Part shown: piece after piece, positions 21,851-34,830 of the stretch
Layout of the letters: every line of letters begins with the position of its first letter
Position numbering within the stretch: the first letter of the stretch is position 1
Origin: Agroathelia rolfsii
Lineage: Eukaryota; Basidiomycota; Agaricomycetes; Amylocorticiales; Amylocorticiaceae
Direction of reading: 5' to 3'
Assembly (NCBI GenBank): GCA_018343915.1
Contig: JABRWF010000006.1
Coordinates: 1,364,001 to 1,428,000 of the forward strand
DNA: 64,000 bases
Translations under genes and position numbers: made by a program
Notes under the pieces: model-generated
The model's input: only the letters and a program-made list of their open reading frames with translations
Told to the model about the DNA's origin: nothing
Database searches by the model: none

Positions 21851-24155
21851 TTACTTTTGCCAGGCAACTTCATTAACCGGAGGGCCGCTACCGTCACCCA
21901 CTATCACCATGATGCCTTCACTTGGCACTCCGTCTACAATGACAAAAATCCAACCAGGTCCAGGAGGGTATATGTTGGCATTCGGCGGGCCCGTGACAAC
22001 AAGGGTACCCGCGTCAAGAGAAGAGACGAGGTAGACCAGGCGTAAATTTGCATGTACGGCATGAGTAGCGTATCCGGTATCGATAAGGGCAACTGTCGGA
22101 GAGAATGGACTGTCAGAAACAAATCAGGAGAAGTTGAATAAAACCCAAACCTTTGATTTTAGAGCCAGCGCTGGTGCCAGAAAGTCGCAGCTCAAGAGAT
22201 GCCTCGTATCCGTACCCAAGCTTAGGCAGCACCGTCTGTGTTTGGTTAACTTCCACTTGTGGACGATTTTGAGCCATGTATGGCGGGTTCAGCCACTCGA
22301 CCCGGTACTCCGTTCCATATTCGATTTCGCTGCGGTCCAAGTTTGGGTTGCTACCCGCAATCATAATGTTTCCCTTAGGCGTCAAGGATGCAACGGAATG
22401 GTACAGGCGGGGGATATTACTCGTAGGCATACCTGAGGAAGAGAAGCGAGAGCCGGCTGCAGCCTGGGGATCGTACAATACGGGTGTGAAGACGGGATGG
22501 TCTGCGTTCGACTGGCCTATCTGACCAATGACATTACTATAGCCAGAAATACCAGTACCAGCACCGTTAACGAACACGATCTCTCCTGTTGGAAGCAAGA
22601 CAGCATCCGGCATCAGCCTCGCGTGGGGCATATGCTCGACTTGCCAGCCAGCAGCAATACCCTCTTCTGTCAACAGCATACGAGAACATTGAGCGGACGC
22701 GGGATCTTGAGATGTGATTTTGTAGCCGGGTAATGTATCATCAATAGTTGAACCGCCACAGAGTAATATCTCAGGAGCATAGTTATTTTCAGGAGAAAGA
22801 GGAAGAAGGACACCGGTACCAGCCATAGGATAAGTCACATGAACGCCGTTAGGAATAGGGGGCAGACGTGTCTCGACGTTTATTTGCCAGTTGTATATCA
22901 TCGCATCGTTGTTTGCCGCCATAAAAATAGTACCATCAGGCAGCAGAAAGACGATCGGGAACAAATTCGAGGCAAGTGTCTCGTTGAGGAACGGGAGAGG
23001 AATGGGGAGCCCATTGGATTCGTGGAGGGACTTGGGAGGCCAGTATTCAATGGTGGGATTGTTCACCGTGGAGTTGTTAATCCAGCCACCCTTCTTGGAA
23101 CCGCCGATGATCATAGCACTGCCATCTGGCATACGCACTACAGTATTGTACCAACGGGGGCTAGCCATACGAATCGCGCCATGATTCTCGTAGATGGTGC
23201 AGCCTTCAGTAGAGTTGCTTAGACAGGGTTGGAAGATGCGAATAGCTTGAAGCCCGTCCAGGTCGCCAAAGTCAGCAGAAGAAGTTGCATCATCAACGAC
23301 AGGGTTGCCTCCAACATTGATGAAAGTCCCGTTCCCGAGAAAAGTGCCTCCAGCACAGAAGGAGTTAGAGCCCATTTCAAGTGGTGTGACGTCGTCAGTT
23401 TCAAGATTATATAGGGCTGCCCAGGCAGGATGGCCAGAGACGGTCAAGGGATTGTGTTCTACTTTGTCAATGATAATAGCAAGAGTTGGCGATATGATCA
23501 TGAGCTGCATCGCACTGACGCCTGTGCTCCCTCTTTGGACCAAAGTCCATGGCGGGGCTGCCGTTGAAGACCGAGAAGTGATAAGAGACCTGGATTTGGA
23601 AGAAGACGTTGAAGGTGAAGTTTTCTTGAGGGTCTGGCCCTTCGTGACAACGAAAGCATCTACAGATATGATTGGACCAAGGGTTGAGTTTCTTCGGTTG
23701 CCAGTGTTGATGAGCTTGATGGTGTGTTTGCCATTCGGCAAGTCATAATTCCAGAAAAGGCGTTGTTGTGTAAATCGTTTGTTGCCCCAAGCATTGATGA
23801 CTTGAAGTAGCTTCCCATCAATGTATACCTCTGCTTCTCCGTAAGACGTGCCGACGTTACCGAACCACTCGATACCCGTTCCGGCGAATGAGAAAGACAC
23901 AGATGCACCGAGGTGAGAAGACCACCGCATAGAGTTATCGGTATATGCGCGTGAATATGCATCAGCCCAAGAGCCGACGTACGTAATTAATGGAGAGGAA
24001 GAGTCGTATCCTTTGGCCCCTGGTGCTACATAATAGGGTGTGAAGAGAGAGGGAACTCTGGAGCCGGGAGGGGAGTAGCCGTTCCACGCATACTCGGTAG
24101 ATGAAACGGCAAAAGGTATAAAAAATGCAGCAGCAAAGAATAAAGAGTGAACCAT
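21851..24155 (-). CDS. Secreted glyoxal-oxidase-like copper radical oxidase (AA5_1) with extra N-terminal domain
   Basis: Oxidises aldehydes (or alcohols) with O2 and makes H2O2 outside the cell, feeding peroxidases. Two exons: 24155-22151 and 22092-21851, about 748 aa. A signal peptide (MVHSLFFAAAFFIPFAVSS) is followed by a beta-rich module (about residues 20-165) with Trp/Asn/Gly motifs like a carbohydrate-binding jelly roll. A Ser-rich linker precedes the oxidase. Active-site landmarks are visible: SNSFCAGGTFLGNG (Cys of the Tyr-Cys cofactor), PRWYNTVVRMPDG (radical Tyr), PRLYHSVASLTPKG (Tyr-His) and THAVHAN (His), then a DUF1929 end. The acceptor at 22093 is required for VALIDTGYATHA; the nearer AG shifts frame. 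In-frame ATGs also exist at 24173 and 24296, but the signal peptide fits 24155. It has one intron in 2.3 kb, unlike the intron-rich neighbours. Confidence 0.85.
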
Positions 24156-24890
24156 TGGCGCTTTTAAGAGCATTAAATATGAACAATGAAAATGTAAAGG
24201 AAAGGAGTATCGCAAGGTGACACTCGAACAACCAGGAAGTTGGAGGAGTGAGGAAGGTCTGTCCGACTCGACAGTGGTTCGAAAGTCGAGCGCCATATCT
24301 TCGTTTCAAACTCCGTCGGCAATACCCCCGCTCCCATTTTCAGGGCACTCGCAGTCTCTGAGTCCTGGGCTCGGGAGAATTGAATTTTTTTTTTTTTTGT
24401 TATGAGACAATATCAGGGAGTATTGATTTGATGTTATATGCAACAAAATTAATCTGGTTATGTGGATTGAGCTAAAGTATCAAGCGACTCATCTGTGAGA
24501 TTTCGCTATCAGGACCGACCCAGCTGCTCCTTACAAAAACATCAACGAATGCATGGAAAAATATAATTCAATCCATCTCTTGCGACCATATGGATTATAT
24601 CGAAAGAAATAGCCATAGAAGATGGATATATGCGCTATGGAAGACACATCCACTCCCTAATTGTGTTCGGTTGAGGTTAGATTGCATGGATACAGTAAAA
24701 ACGTAGGAACCGTCTAGATTGCATCCATGCCACAAATATCTGCAGAAAACACCTTTGGAGTGATAACACGCGGTACCGCCCTAGCTCATAACATGAGAAA
24801 TTTTATTGAATTTACATCATTTTTACATTTAGCTTGCATAAGTCTACAGTCTATGAAACACACGTAATAAAAAACCAATAAACAAAAGGA
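24156..24890. other. Intergenic, oxidase promoter / ADE4 3' side
   Basis: About 735 bp with a T-run near 24390. No gene supported. Confidence 0.45.
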
Positions 24891-26919
24891 TTAATTCGCC
24901 CGCCAGCTATTATGCAGTCCGACTGTATCATCTGCACCATAAGAAGGCGAGACGGGTGAGACAGATCCATCGACATTGTTCAACTTCCCATTAGCGAGAC
25001 CTCCTCCGCCCTTACCCTCCATAGTAGATAATCCGCCGATTTGCTTGAGCTTGGCGTTATCAGCGCGCAGGCGCTCTAGGTGGGCAAGGTATGGTTCATC
25101 CACGCCACCAGTAACGTACTCGCCTGTGAAGACAGAGCAATCAAAGTCGGTCAGATTCGAGCTTAGACTCTGTACCGAGTGACGAAGGTCATCGAGGGTT
25201 TGGAAGATGACGAGGTCAGCGCCGATCTCAGAGGCGATCTCCTCAGTTGTGCGATTATAGGCGACGAGTTCTTTGCGCGATGGCATGTCAATACCGTAGA
25301 CGTTAGGGTAGCTGTTGCGATTAAATGTCAAATGCAAGCATAGTCTTGTCTTGGACAAAATGCAATTACCGGATAGGAGGAGCGCAGCTTGCTACTATCA
25401 CCTGCTTGGCACCAACATCCTTGGCCATTTGGATGATTTCCTTGGACGTCGTCCCACGTACAATAGAATCTGCAGCACGTTCAGCGCTGATGTATGATAG
25501 ACACAGAAATAACCCTTACCATCAACCAACAGCACATTTTTTCCAGAGAATTCTAAGGCCATAGCGTTCAGTTTGCGACGAACGTTCTTTCGTCTGCAGA
25601 AAGCGTCACTTGACTATCGAGGAATATAGCTGCAAAGATAAATACCTCATCTGCTGACCAGGCATGATGAATGTCCTGCCGACATAGCGGTTCTTGATGA
25701 ACCCTTCACGATAAGGGAGGTTTAATCGCTGAGCCAGATTAAGCGCTGCTACACGGGAAGTATCTGGGACCTAAAGAAACCAAAACGAAAAAGTTAATTA
25801 CCACACAAGATTGAACGCCAAGGATGGACATACAGGGATGACAACGTCAACAGTGATACCCTTCTCCGTCAGAACACGCTTCACTTCATCCGCAAGCGCA
25901 TCTCCCATGGCCATCCTACTCCTGTACACACTCACGCCATCCAAGACAGAGTCTGGGCGGGCGAAATAGACGTATTCAAAGATGTCCGGAGCAAATGTAG
26001 CAGGAGAGGCGACCTGGCGCCTAGACACGCGGGATCTCGTGATGATGACGGCCTCACCTGTATAGAGCAGAAGGATTGTTAAATGTTGAACGTATCTTAA
26101 AAATAGAGGAGACAAACCAGGCTTAACATCTTCCCACGAGCTAAAGCCCGCTGCATCCGCAACGACGCTCTCACTGGCAAACAAATAATCCTGGCCGGTA
26201 CCCGACTTCCTCGTAGCCATACCCACGGGGCGAATACCATTAGGATCGCGGAAGGCCATAATGCCAAACCCAGCAAGCATGCCAACGACAGCATAAGCCC
26301 CCGAGCACTGCTTCATCAAGCCGCTAATGGCTGTGAAGATATCCTCTTCGTTGATACGGAACTTGCCAGTTTTTTGGAGGTTGTCGGCAAAGATATTGAG
26401 CAGTAGCTCGGAGTCGGACGTGGTGTTGATGTGACGGTGGGCAGTGGCATCCATGAATTCGAGCAATTGGGAGGTGTTGATGAGGTTTCCGTTCTGTGTT
26501 TGATGACATTGCATAAGATCGGGATGAAGATATGGGTTTTCAGTAACTCACATGAGCAAAGACGATCCCATAGGGCGAGTTCACGTAGAATGGTTGTGCC
26601 TCCGCATGATTTGAACTTCCCGCCGTAGGGTATCTCACTAAGAGAAAAAAATAAGTTCTAATAACATATCAAATATTATGAAAAACTCACCATGACCAAT
26701 ACCCATCCCACCAATCAACCTGCTGATAGTACTCGGATCGGCAAAGACATCACGGACCATGCCATTCGCCTTGCACTGGTAAAATCGGCCTTTAGGTCCG
26801 CAAGTAACGATCCCGCACGCATCCTGCCCACGATGCTGCAACAACGACAAACCCTCGTAGATCTCCGAGGCAGCGTCGACGCTGGGATCGTGCATTAACA
26901 AACCGAGGATACCGCACAT
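24891..26919 (-). CDS. ADE4: Amidophosphoribosyltransferase (glutamine PRPP amidotransferase)
   Basis: First committed step of purine synthesis: PRPP plus glutamine to phosphoribosylamine, in the cytosol. Eight exons: 26919-26691, 26637-26552, 26493-26118, 26057-25834, 25770-25646, 25593-25520, 25469-25370 and 25311-24891, about 544 aa. Cys2 (MCGILGLL) is the Ntn glutaminase nucleophile after Met removal. Next are [30 protein letters not shown] and NGNLIN, then the PRTase PRPP loop [16 protein letters not shown]. The C-terminal tail after EYVTGGVD is Gly/Lys-rich and probably flexible. It lies upstream, on the same strand, of the S-adenosylmethionine synthetase gene. Confidence 0.96.
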
Positions 26920-27645
26920 AGTGACAATGACAATGATGATAATGACGATGAGTAAGAGTCAAATTTTGTTTTTACTCTGTTCCCTCTTTTTTCTTGCGGC
27001 GATCAGAAAGAGGTGCTATATCTCCACGCTTAAGAGAGAGAGAGATGTCTAGATGCCCTGTAAGCGACTAAACGTTCGCACGCGATGCTGCTGTTACAAG
27101 CTATAATACAAGTAGATGAGAGAGATGCATTTCCTGAAAACGAGCAAGCTCCGGGAACTTTTTCGACCCCTCTCGTTGGCCCGCCCTCAGGCTGGGACTC
27201 GGACGTTTAGCGGCACGCTCGGGACGGAAATCCTGCACGATTTATAGGAGAAACGCACAACCAATAACATCCCCCTTTTCTAGTTCTGATGATATTCTTT
27301 TGATTATCACTATCACCATCACGATTATATCCACCAACGTGGTGTAAGGAGCAACAAACGTGTGCGCGGTTGAACGCCGGGTGTGTGTATTGAGACAAAT
27401 TATAACTGTACTACAACCTCTAGAGGGTTACCCAAATCTTTAATCCTAAGGTATACGCAGTTGTTGGGGATGGGGGAGGTGTTTATATTGGGGAATGGGT
27501 AAGTGGGTGTCGTAGTATAGAATGTAAAAGCATGCCAAAACCAAGTATCAAAGGTAATAAGTTATAGTGGAAGGATGAACTTCCAATGCAACGAAAAGGG
27601 TTGGTGCCAATGAAGACAAAAACGTGGCGATGGCGTTGAGCCATT
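26920..27645. other. Intergenic, ADE4 promoter / SAM synthetase 3' side
   Basis: About 725 bp. There are A/T/G-rich simple repeats just before the ADE4 start (26925-26955) and an AGAG repeat near 27030. No gene seen. Confidence 0.45.
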
Positions 27646-29147
27646 CTACAGCCTGAGCTTCTTGGGCTTCTCCCAGCTGTAAGCAGGGTTGCCAAAGTGG
27701 CCGTAAGATGCAGTCTTGAGATACTGGGGCTTCTGGAGATCCAGCTCCTGGACTGTGGGGAATGGAAAGCGGGGCATGAGTCACCATTACATCACGAAAT
27801 GCAATCACAGCAAAACGTACCGATAACACCGGGACGCAGATCCCAGTTCTTGCGGATGATGTCCACGAGTTCCTCGTCGGACTTCTTACCGGTGCCGTAC
27901 GTGTCAACGTAGACCGACAAAGGCTCGGCAACACCAATGGCATAGGAGAGCTGGACGAGAGCGCGACGGGCAAGGCCAGCAGCAACCAAAGACTTGGCTG
28001 TATATCGAGATTTGTAAGAATAAGAGCCAAGAAATTGAACAATTTTGAATACTAACCGATCCAGCGGCCGGTGTAGGCAGCAGAGCGATCAACCTTGGAG
28101 AAGTCCTTGCCAGAGAAGGCACCTCCACCGTGTGCACCCCAGCCACCGTAGGTATCGACAATGATCTTACGACCAGTGAGACCAGCGTCGCCCTGGGGAC
28201 CACCGATAACGAAGCGGCCAGACGGTTGAATCTATGATATGGGATGATATCAGCGGTTGAAAAAACACAAATCAAAAATTCCTTCTTACGTGGTAGATCG
28301 TCCTGTCATCAAGGAGATGGGCAGGAATAACACCCTTGATAATCTTCTCCTTGACCTCCCTGCGCAGATCCTCCGTCGAGATGTCCTCAGAGTGCTGAGT
28401 CGAAATAACGATCGTGTCCACGCGAAGAGGGATCATCGCACCACCATCCTTCTTGTACTCGACAGTGACCTGCGTCTTGGTGTCGGGACGCAGCCAGGGC
28501 AAGGCACCCGTACGACGTGCAAGAGCCATAGCAGCGTTGAGCTTGTGTGCCAGTGTGATTGTGAGCGGCATCAGCTCCTCCGTCTCGTCAGTCGCGTAAC
28601 CAAACATGATGCCCTGATCGCCGGCACCGATGTTCTCAAGCGAGCCGTGATCGAGACCCTGGGCAATGTCAGGCGACTGCTGCTCGATGGCGACAAGGAT
28701 GTTGCACGTCTTGTAGTCGAAGCCCTTGTCGGAGTGGTCGTAGCCGATCTGCTTGATAGTGTTACGGATGACCTGTTGGTAGTCGATCTGAGCCTTGGTG
28801 GTGATTTCACCAAAGACCATGACCATGCCCTAAAGGTGATGAGCAATAATAATAAAAATGAAATATCAGCATATCGCGTCATGAAATACTGAAAAAAACT
28901 TCAAGCACGAACCGTCTTGGTGGCAGTCTCGCAAGCAACCTTGCTGGATGGGTCTTGCTCCAAGCAAGCATCGAGCTAGTCGCGGCGTTCAATTGACACG
29001 TCATAGTACAAGCAGAGAAATTGCGCTACGAACGATGGCATCTGAAATCTGGTCACAGATTTTGTCTGGGTGGCCCTCACCAACCGACTCGGAGGTGAAG
29101 AGGAAGTGGCCAGCGGGCAGGGATGAAACACGAGCAGCAACAGACAT
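27646..29147 (-). CDS. S-adenosylmethionine synthetase
   Basis: Makes S-adenosylmethionine from methionine and ATP in the cytosol. Six exons: 29147-29034, 28975-28913, 28829-28290, 28231-28057, 27997-27821 and 27752-27646, 391 aa, the standard length. Motifs: [25 protein letters not shown] (over the first junction), the ATP-binding [15 protein letters not shown] and the phosphate loop GGGAFSGKD. The first donor is placed at 29033 so that DAI joins LDACL, as in other members. Orthologous to yeast SAM1/SAM2. A 636-nt open frame on the opposite strand (28257-28892) is a shadow. Confidence 0.97.
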
Positions 29148-29450
29148 TTTTTTCAAGATGAAACAGAAGAGTTATGAGGGATGAGGGGAGAGGGGGAGAG
29201 GAAGAAGGATGTATGGACGAGAGGTGAGACTGGCCCTTTTAAAAAAGCGAGTGCAGAATGCAACTTATGGCAAATAGTCTTACGTAACGCAACCATCGCG
29301 CCATACTCACGCCCTTTTACTGTGTTTTTCCTCCAAACATCGTCTCAGGGCACGCGTATGTTTTACACCAAACACGCTAGTCGTTTACGTATACGTGTTT
29401 CAAGTAATAGCAGTAAAATAAAATAAAATTGATACAAGATATAATACGTT
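29148..29450. other. Intergenic, SAM synthetase promoter
   Basis: 303 bp between the SAM synthetase start and the stop of the upstream myotubularin gene. Nothing further seen. Confidence 0.5.
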
Positions 29451-32400
29451 TCAAGACACCAACCCAACGCCAAGAGGATCAAGCATGCTATTACTGCTAT
29501 TTGACTCTGGAGTTGCTGTTTGCGGCCGTGGACTGCTGCTTGATTGATGCCGCACAGCAGTAACATCGCCTGCGTCTGGCTTTTTGAATACCGATGGACC
29601 ACCACCATTCCCCAGGGCTTGCATCAATGGGTCACCCGACTCAGCTATCAGGCCACTTGTACTCAGGGTCGGCTGGGCATGAGCATTACTCATAGGGCCG
29701 CCAATGGTATTGGTGCCCAGCAGCGGGTCGTCGCGTCCCCCAATCTCAAAGAGAGTTGGATGCTGGTTTGGCGGCGCGGAATTGGCACGAACAGAGTTCC
29801 ATGGGTTGTCGTACCCGGCTATGGAGGGTATGGGAGATCGTGATCGACGCGCCGCTGTGCTTGGTGAAGACGTTGAGGTCGTCCACGGGTTTGGAAGCAT
29901 CGAACCAATAGAGCCCGTACGAGATCCACCAAAAGACGTGTTACGTGGGGAAGACTGTGTTGGAGACGAAGGAGCCCCAGCAGATGCTGACGAAGAGCTT
30001 TCTTCCGTCCACGACGCCGTCAGGTCATCACGACTACTCATGGCACCCGTGCGCTCCTCACTGCCGAGCGCCAGACCTTTCATATCCCTTGCAACACCCC
30101 CATATACGTCTTGCACGACTGAAAAGGCGGCTGAAGCATTCAAAGATAATTTACCCCACATCGACTTCATACCGCCCATGTTTCCGAATAGATCTGGTGG
30201 ACCGCTAGCTGATGGGGATGCTGATGCTGCCAATGACGACAACGGTGCTGTTGACTGTCGAAGACTGATCACAGACGACGTCGAGTCAAATGGCTTGAAG
30301 CTCTCCTGCGTGTCGGACCTCTCGAACTGGGGCATAGAATTTGCTGGGGATGTGCCAGCGCGACTTGACTGCTGGTGTTGACCAGATCTCGCAGGCGTCG
30401 ACGGTGGGGACGGGACAGGCGTGGTTGGTGTAGGTGTCGGTTCACGATCATCTCCTCCCAGTGATTCCAACGAAGCAGCACTATCTAGGACAGGATCTTC
30501 CGAACCATTCGAAATAGGCCCCACGACCTCCGTTGTTGCCTGCTGGGCCGTCACAGACACCGCCCGCCCATTCATCTCCTCATCTGTCTTCCCATACAGC
30601 TCATTCCAAAAACGCACATCTTTAGGATTCGGCATCAACACGCCCATGTCTGCCTTGGGTGCCCTGCTCGCAGGATCATCCAACGCCGGATTATACTCCG
30701 CATTCATATTCAACTCCCTTTCCTCCGGCGCAAGCAGCCAATCCCAGATGCTGGTTGTTCGTTCATACAACGGCGTGCCACCTCCAATGTCCGGATTGCG
30801 CCTGCTCCGTTCATCGTTGAACAGGAACGTGCCGAACTGGCACGAATAGAGGTGATAGTAGATCTGCCGTAAAAACCGCTCGTTGAACTCAAACCGCTCG
30901 GGGAACTGCCTTTGCACCTGACGCACGGCCTCGAGGAATTGGTGGAAGACGGGGCTTGTCTCCTTCACATGGTGCTGCGATGCGAACCGGTTTTGCACCG
31001 AAGCAAGGAACGCCTGTGCCGCCTCGGCGCCAGATCCGCCGCCCATGACGGTCGTCTCTGTGGGAGAGACAAAGAACTTCTCCGAAGAAAGGTGACCACA
31101 TCGATCGAGGAACTTGAACCCGAAAGAAAGCCAATCCTTTTCGATAAGGACTGCGAAGCCGCGCGTGGTGCGGTAGAATGGGTCGAGGCATATCTGTGTC
31201 AGTGACGAGAGTTGTGAGGTCCGATCCCAGCCGTCGGAGCAGTGGATCAGGACGTGTGAGGAGTTGACATGAATATTGCGCGTGATGAGACGTGTGCCTT
31301 CGAGGATGGCAGAAATATGCCGTAGCCAACCTGATCGACGGAGGGCCTGTCTGTCGATTAAAGATAGCCCTTTGATATCGCCTGAGAGATCGTTATTGAT
31401 GCTAGCCGCAAGTGTATCTGCATCTCGAAGGGTTTCTACCACCTTGTTCAGCGAGTCGCGCATAACGTGGATGTTGTCAATGCCCAGATATGCCTTTTTG
31501 GCACCCTTGTAGTGATCCATGTTCTCCGTTCCTGCGCCTTTAGCCGTGTTGGCTACCGCATTTGTGGTAGGTCGAGCGTCAATGATTAGATTGGTTGCCG
31601 TGGCACCATATACAGTTGAATTAGAATGACCCTGACGGTTATCAAGGCTATGATGGGTTTGGAAGATGGTCTCTATCAATTTTTCGTCTTGCAGTGAGCG
31701 ATTTTGAGTAATGCCCACCATGGGCTGACTTGATCTAGTAATGCTTCCCTGCAGTGCGTGTCAGTCAGGGATCAAGAAAAATATATGTTATACTATACCA
31801 GGTTGGCCCAATGAAGATATGTAAGAGCGGGTATACGAGCCTTGCTGCGGTACTTGGACGCATATTGAAGTGTCGAATCTGATATCTTAGTTGGAACGAC
31901 AAGACGTGAAGGATATGTAGGACAAAACTAGCACAACAGCGGCGGTTTGTCTGGTAAATAGATCTATGCTTTGACAGTAAAACAGGTTGCATACACTGTA
32001 ATCTTGATTGATACTCGACACACGCCATGCCTTTGAGCGTGTGCCGACGCCCATCCTCTTCAGCTCTTCGTCGAGCGAATATAAGCTCCACCCATCATTT
32101 GAAGGCAACGGTAGATTGGGGCGATAGTAAAATGCATAGAGCTGCGTCACGGAAACTGCCGAATGGGTGGATCAAAAAGCGACGTCAGCGAATAGCAAAG
32201 AGAATTGACGACAAGAGCAGGGCCTACTCGCTACTGTCAGCTCCTTTACGCTTTCAAACACATCGGAAGCACTGGATTCTTTGTCGAATGTGAACTTAAG
32301 CGATTCAAAGTTGCGCAGGTGGAAGGTGATGGGACATTGTCCGTGGAGCGTCTGTGGTAGGCGCTGTACGAGAGAGATTAGGGGGTATGGCACCTGCAGA

Positions 32401-32643
32401 TGGTGATATTTAGCATCCTTTGCAATAGCATATTGTATATTTTCAATGCTTTCCTTACCCAAATCTCGTCGCGATTCGAGTCATCATAGTGAAAGATGAG
32501 ATGGTGCGGAGTAAGATGGATGGTCCCTAGACCAGAAGAGTTGGCCTTTGTGCATCGGACGCCTTGCACCTGGAAAGTTCATCAAAGGGATGACAATGGC
32601 AAGAGTAATTCATGCATACCTTGGAGACACGTATAGAATCCAT
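29451..32643 (-). CDS. YMR1: Myotubularin-family phosphoinositide 3-phosphatase
   Basis: Removes the 3-phosphate of PI3P and PI(3,5)P2 on endosomal and vacuolar membranes. Six exons: 32643-32620, 32569-32459, 32393-32228, 32155-31995, 31927-31799 and 31748-29451, about 962 aa. The N-terminal PH-GRAM part (VRCTKANSSGLGTIHLTPHH) is followed by VTQLYAFYYRPNLPLP, SKYRSKARIPALTYLHWAN and the catalytic Cys-x5-Arg loop HCSDGWDRT. The fungal core ends near SIWDWLL. The last ~330 residues are a Ser/Pro/Thr-rich tail with no clear domain. The 24-bp first exon and the exon joint DYS-FCPTYPSRL were set by frame and family. Symbol given by orthology to the single yeast member. Confidence 0.92.
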
Positions 32644-33296
32644 GAGTTGATGGGATGAGCAGCAAGGCTGGACAAAACTCTTGTTACTGCGATGACTTCA
32701 GCCACCGAATGATGAAGGCGGCTTCAGGTGAGTGGCTGCTTCGAGCTTGCTCGGGTTAATTGCTCGCACCTGACTACGAGTAAATTAGGGAAGATAGCAA
32801 ATTAAAAACATGCGCGTTTCATACTCTATAATCAATAGCAATCCAGAGCCCTGTTTCTTTATTATACTAGTTAGTTTGGTAATTAATGGGGATGATCTAC
32901 TGAAGACCTGAGAGAGCGAATCACAGCGACCGGAAGCAAATCTGTCCGGCATTCCATCGATTCATCACCATCATCATGATTCAAAGGCGGGGCCCATGCA
33001 AATATAAGCACTTATAATACATCCCAATAGCTCTTGTTCGCCCATCCCTGCCTTTTCTCTTGTCTGTCCTCGACGACCACCTCTGTCTGCGCGCCATACA
33101 GCTTCCTGGGCGTTTTAAGTAACACAAACTACACTCGCAGCGAGACCACTTGTTGCCTCACATCTACTAGTGCAGTTCTACGAGTAGTAGCCGTCATATA
33201 GCTCGAGCGCTTATTGGCCAACAATAATAATCTCCGCGCCATCCTTCATCTCTTTGCTTCCATCCCACCTCACATAAAAATCACATTAAAAAAATA
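32644..33296. other. Divergent intergenic, myotubularin / G-gamma 1
   Basis: 653 bp separating two outward-facing start codons. Polypyrimidine stretches lie close to the G-gamma side. No gene seen. Confidence 0.5.
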
Positions 33297-33692
33297 ATGA
33301 CCACCAGGCGCAGGGATATTTCCGAGCTTAAGCTGCGTCGCGCACTGGAATCCAACAACAGACTCCAGGAAGATCTCGCTCGTCCAATAATACGCGTCAG
33401 CGAGGCAGCAAGAAGGTGGGTATACATGCATGAGTTACCGCTGTGCAAGTCCAGCGCGCATCTAATCTGGGACTGATTCTTGTACATCTGTTGATCATAA
33501 CATTTACGCAGCCTCATCAACCATTGTAGAAACACGCCCGATCATTTGGTCCGTTCGCCTTGTTTCTTTATTTCTTCGAGTTGATGTCTGAGACTTTCTT
33601 TATAGGTCCCATCAGTATGGGGTCCAGTAGCCAAAAAAGAAGATCCCTACAGCCAGCCGCCCGCAGGATCAGGGTGTTGTGTTGTCCAGTAA
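33297..33692 (+). CDS. Heterotrimeric G-protein gamma subunit, copy 1 (CaaX CVVQ)
   Basis: Partner of G-beta, held at the plasma membrane by a lipid; in basidiomycetes it works in pheromone and nutrient signalling. Three exons: 33297-33415, 33512-33548 and 33606-33692, only 80 aa. The helix SELKLRRALESNNRLQEDLA binds G-beta. The stretch [15 protein letters not shown] and the C-terminal GCCVVQ are the fungal gamma signature; the first Cys of the pair may be palmitoylated and the second farnesylated. Intron positions match those of the second gamma gene at 40617-40968. It was found from split exons too short to stand out as open frames. Confidence 0.92.
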
Positions 33693-34830
33693 CAGGACCG
33701 CACTAACAGTCATATCCGCTGTGCATACACCTCAATGGACAAAATTGCTGTCCATAGCCACTCATTTACTGCAAATTTCATACGAATGTAAAACATATAC
33801 CCCCTCACGCGGACGATTTCGACTCTTGTACATATTCCCTTTTGTCTTGTTATTTCCTATGCACCTATCTGCTCATCTACCTACCCTTACCCTTACCTTT
33901 CATTTACATTTACCTCTCATATTCCGGTCTTGGTAGCATGTTCGCTTTATTCTCTCTTTATTTTTTCCGACCTGATCTATTATATTTTCGCATTCGTTTC
34001 GGGTTTCAAATCGTATTGTATCTATTCATTTCCTCACCTATTATTCGTTGTGTTTCCCTCTAGTCGCTTCAACAACTGCAATTCATGTATCCAAGTCCTA
34101 AAAGAAACTGGGCATTCTTATAGTTTACCGGAGGACGTACACTTCCGTTCAGGGGCATGGCACGCACACGACACTGGTAGATATCCGACGCCACCAGTGA
34201 TGACATCCTCCCGTAAGAAGAAATGATCACTTTGTGTATCAACACCACCTGCATCAGCTACATCATTTGTACTCCTTCTATTCTGAGCCGTCCAACTCAT
34301 AATTAATCAGCTACCGGATACAAGTATGACGATGATCAGATTTGGCAGCCGTCATGAGTTACGGCCATCTATATCCATTGCTGTGTTTGTACTCTTGATC
34401 TCTAAAAGTACAACAAGGTTTTGATTTGATTTTAATAAGGAGCCAAGCTATTGCTGGTGGCATCTTATTCAAGTTGTCAATTCTAGGTGAGGTTGCACTA
34501 GTTGTTCAGAGTGTTTCAACAGAATTTGGATGGAAGCGCCTAAAGCTGATTTGATGAAAGGCAGCAAACATCGCGAGCACCGACGGAACAAAGAAAGATG
34601 AATGTTAGGAGGAACGGCACACTAAATTAGGCAATGCAAGAAGGGAAATAATCGTCTATGAGTATCATATGTTTACTATCCAAGCCCATGGTATAGTTGG
34701 TACCAACACAGTTAATGACGGGAATTATATGCCCAGTGCAGCCTTTATATATATAGCGTAATATCATGTCTAGAAGCGACAGGAAGGCGACAAGCACATC
34801 CATACGGACATAGCATACACCCGCAGTCCC
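33693..34830. other. Intergenic, no gene supported
   Basis: About 1.1 kb, T-rich on the + strand at 33830-34060. It holds the 3' sides of the G-gamma gene and the thioredoxin gene. Nothing else recognised. Confidence 0.45.

Noticed and set aside
28257..28892. 211-codon open frame opposite the SAM synthetase gene
   Set aside because: Lies wholly antisense to conserved exons; codon-bias shadow with no motif.
29704..30381. 225-codon frame opposite the myotubularin tail
   Set aside because: Antisense to a well-supported exon; no homology seen.
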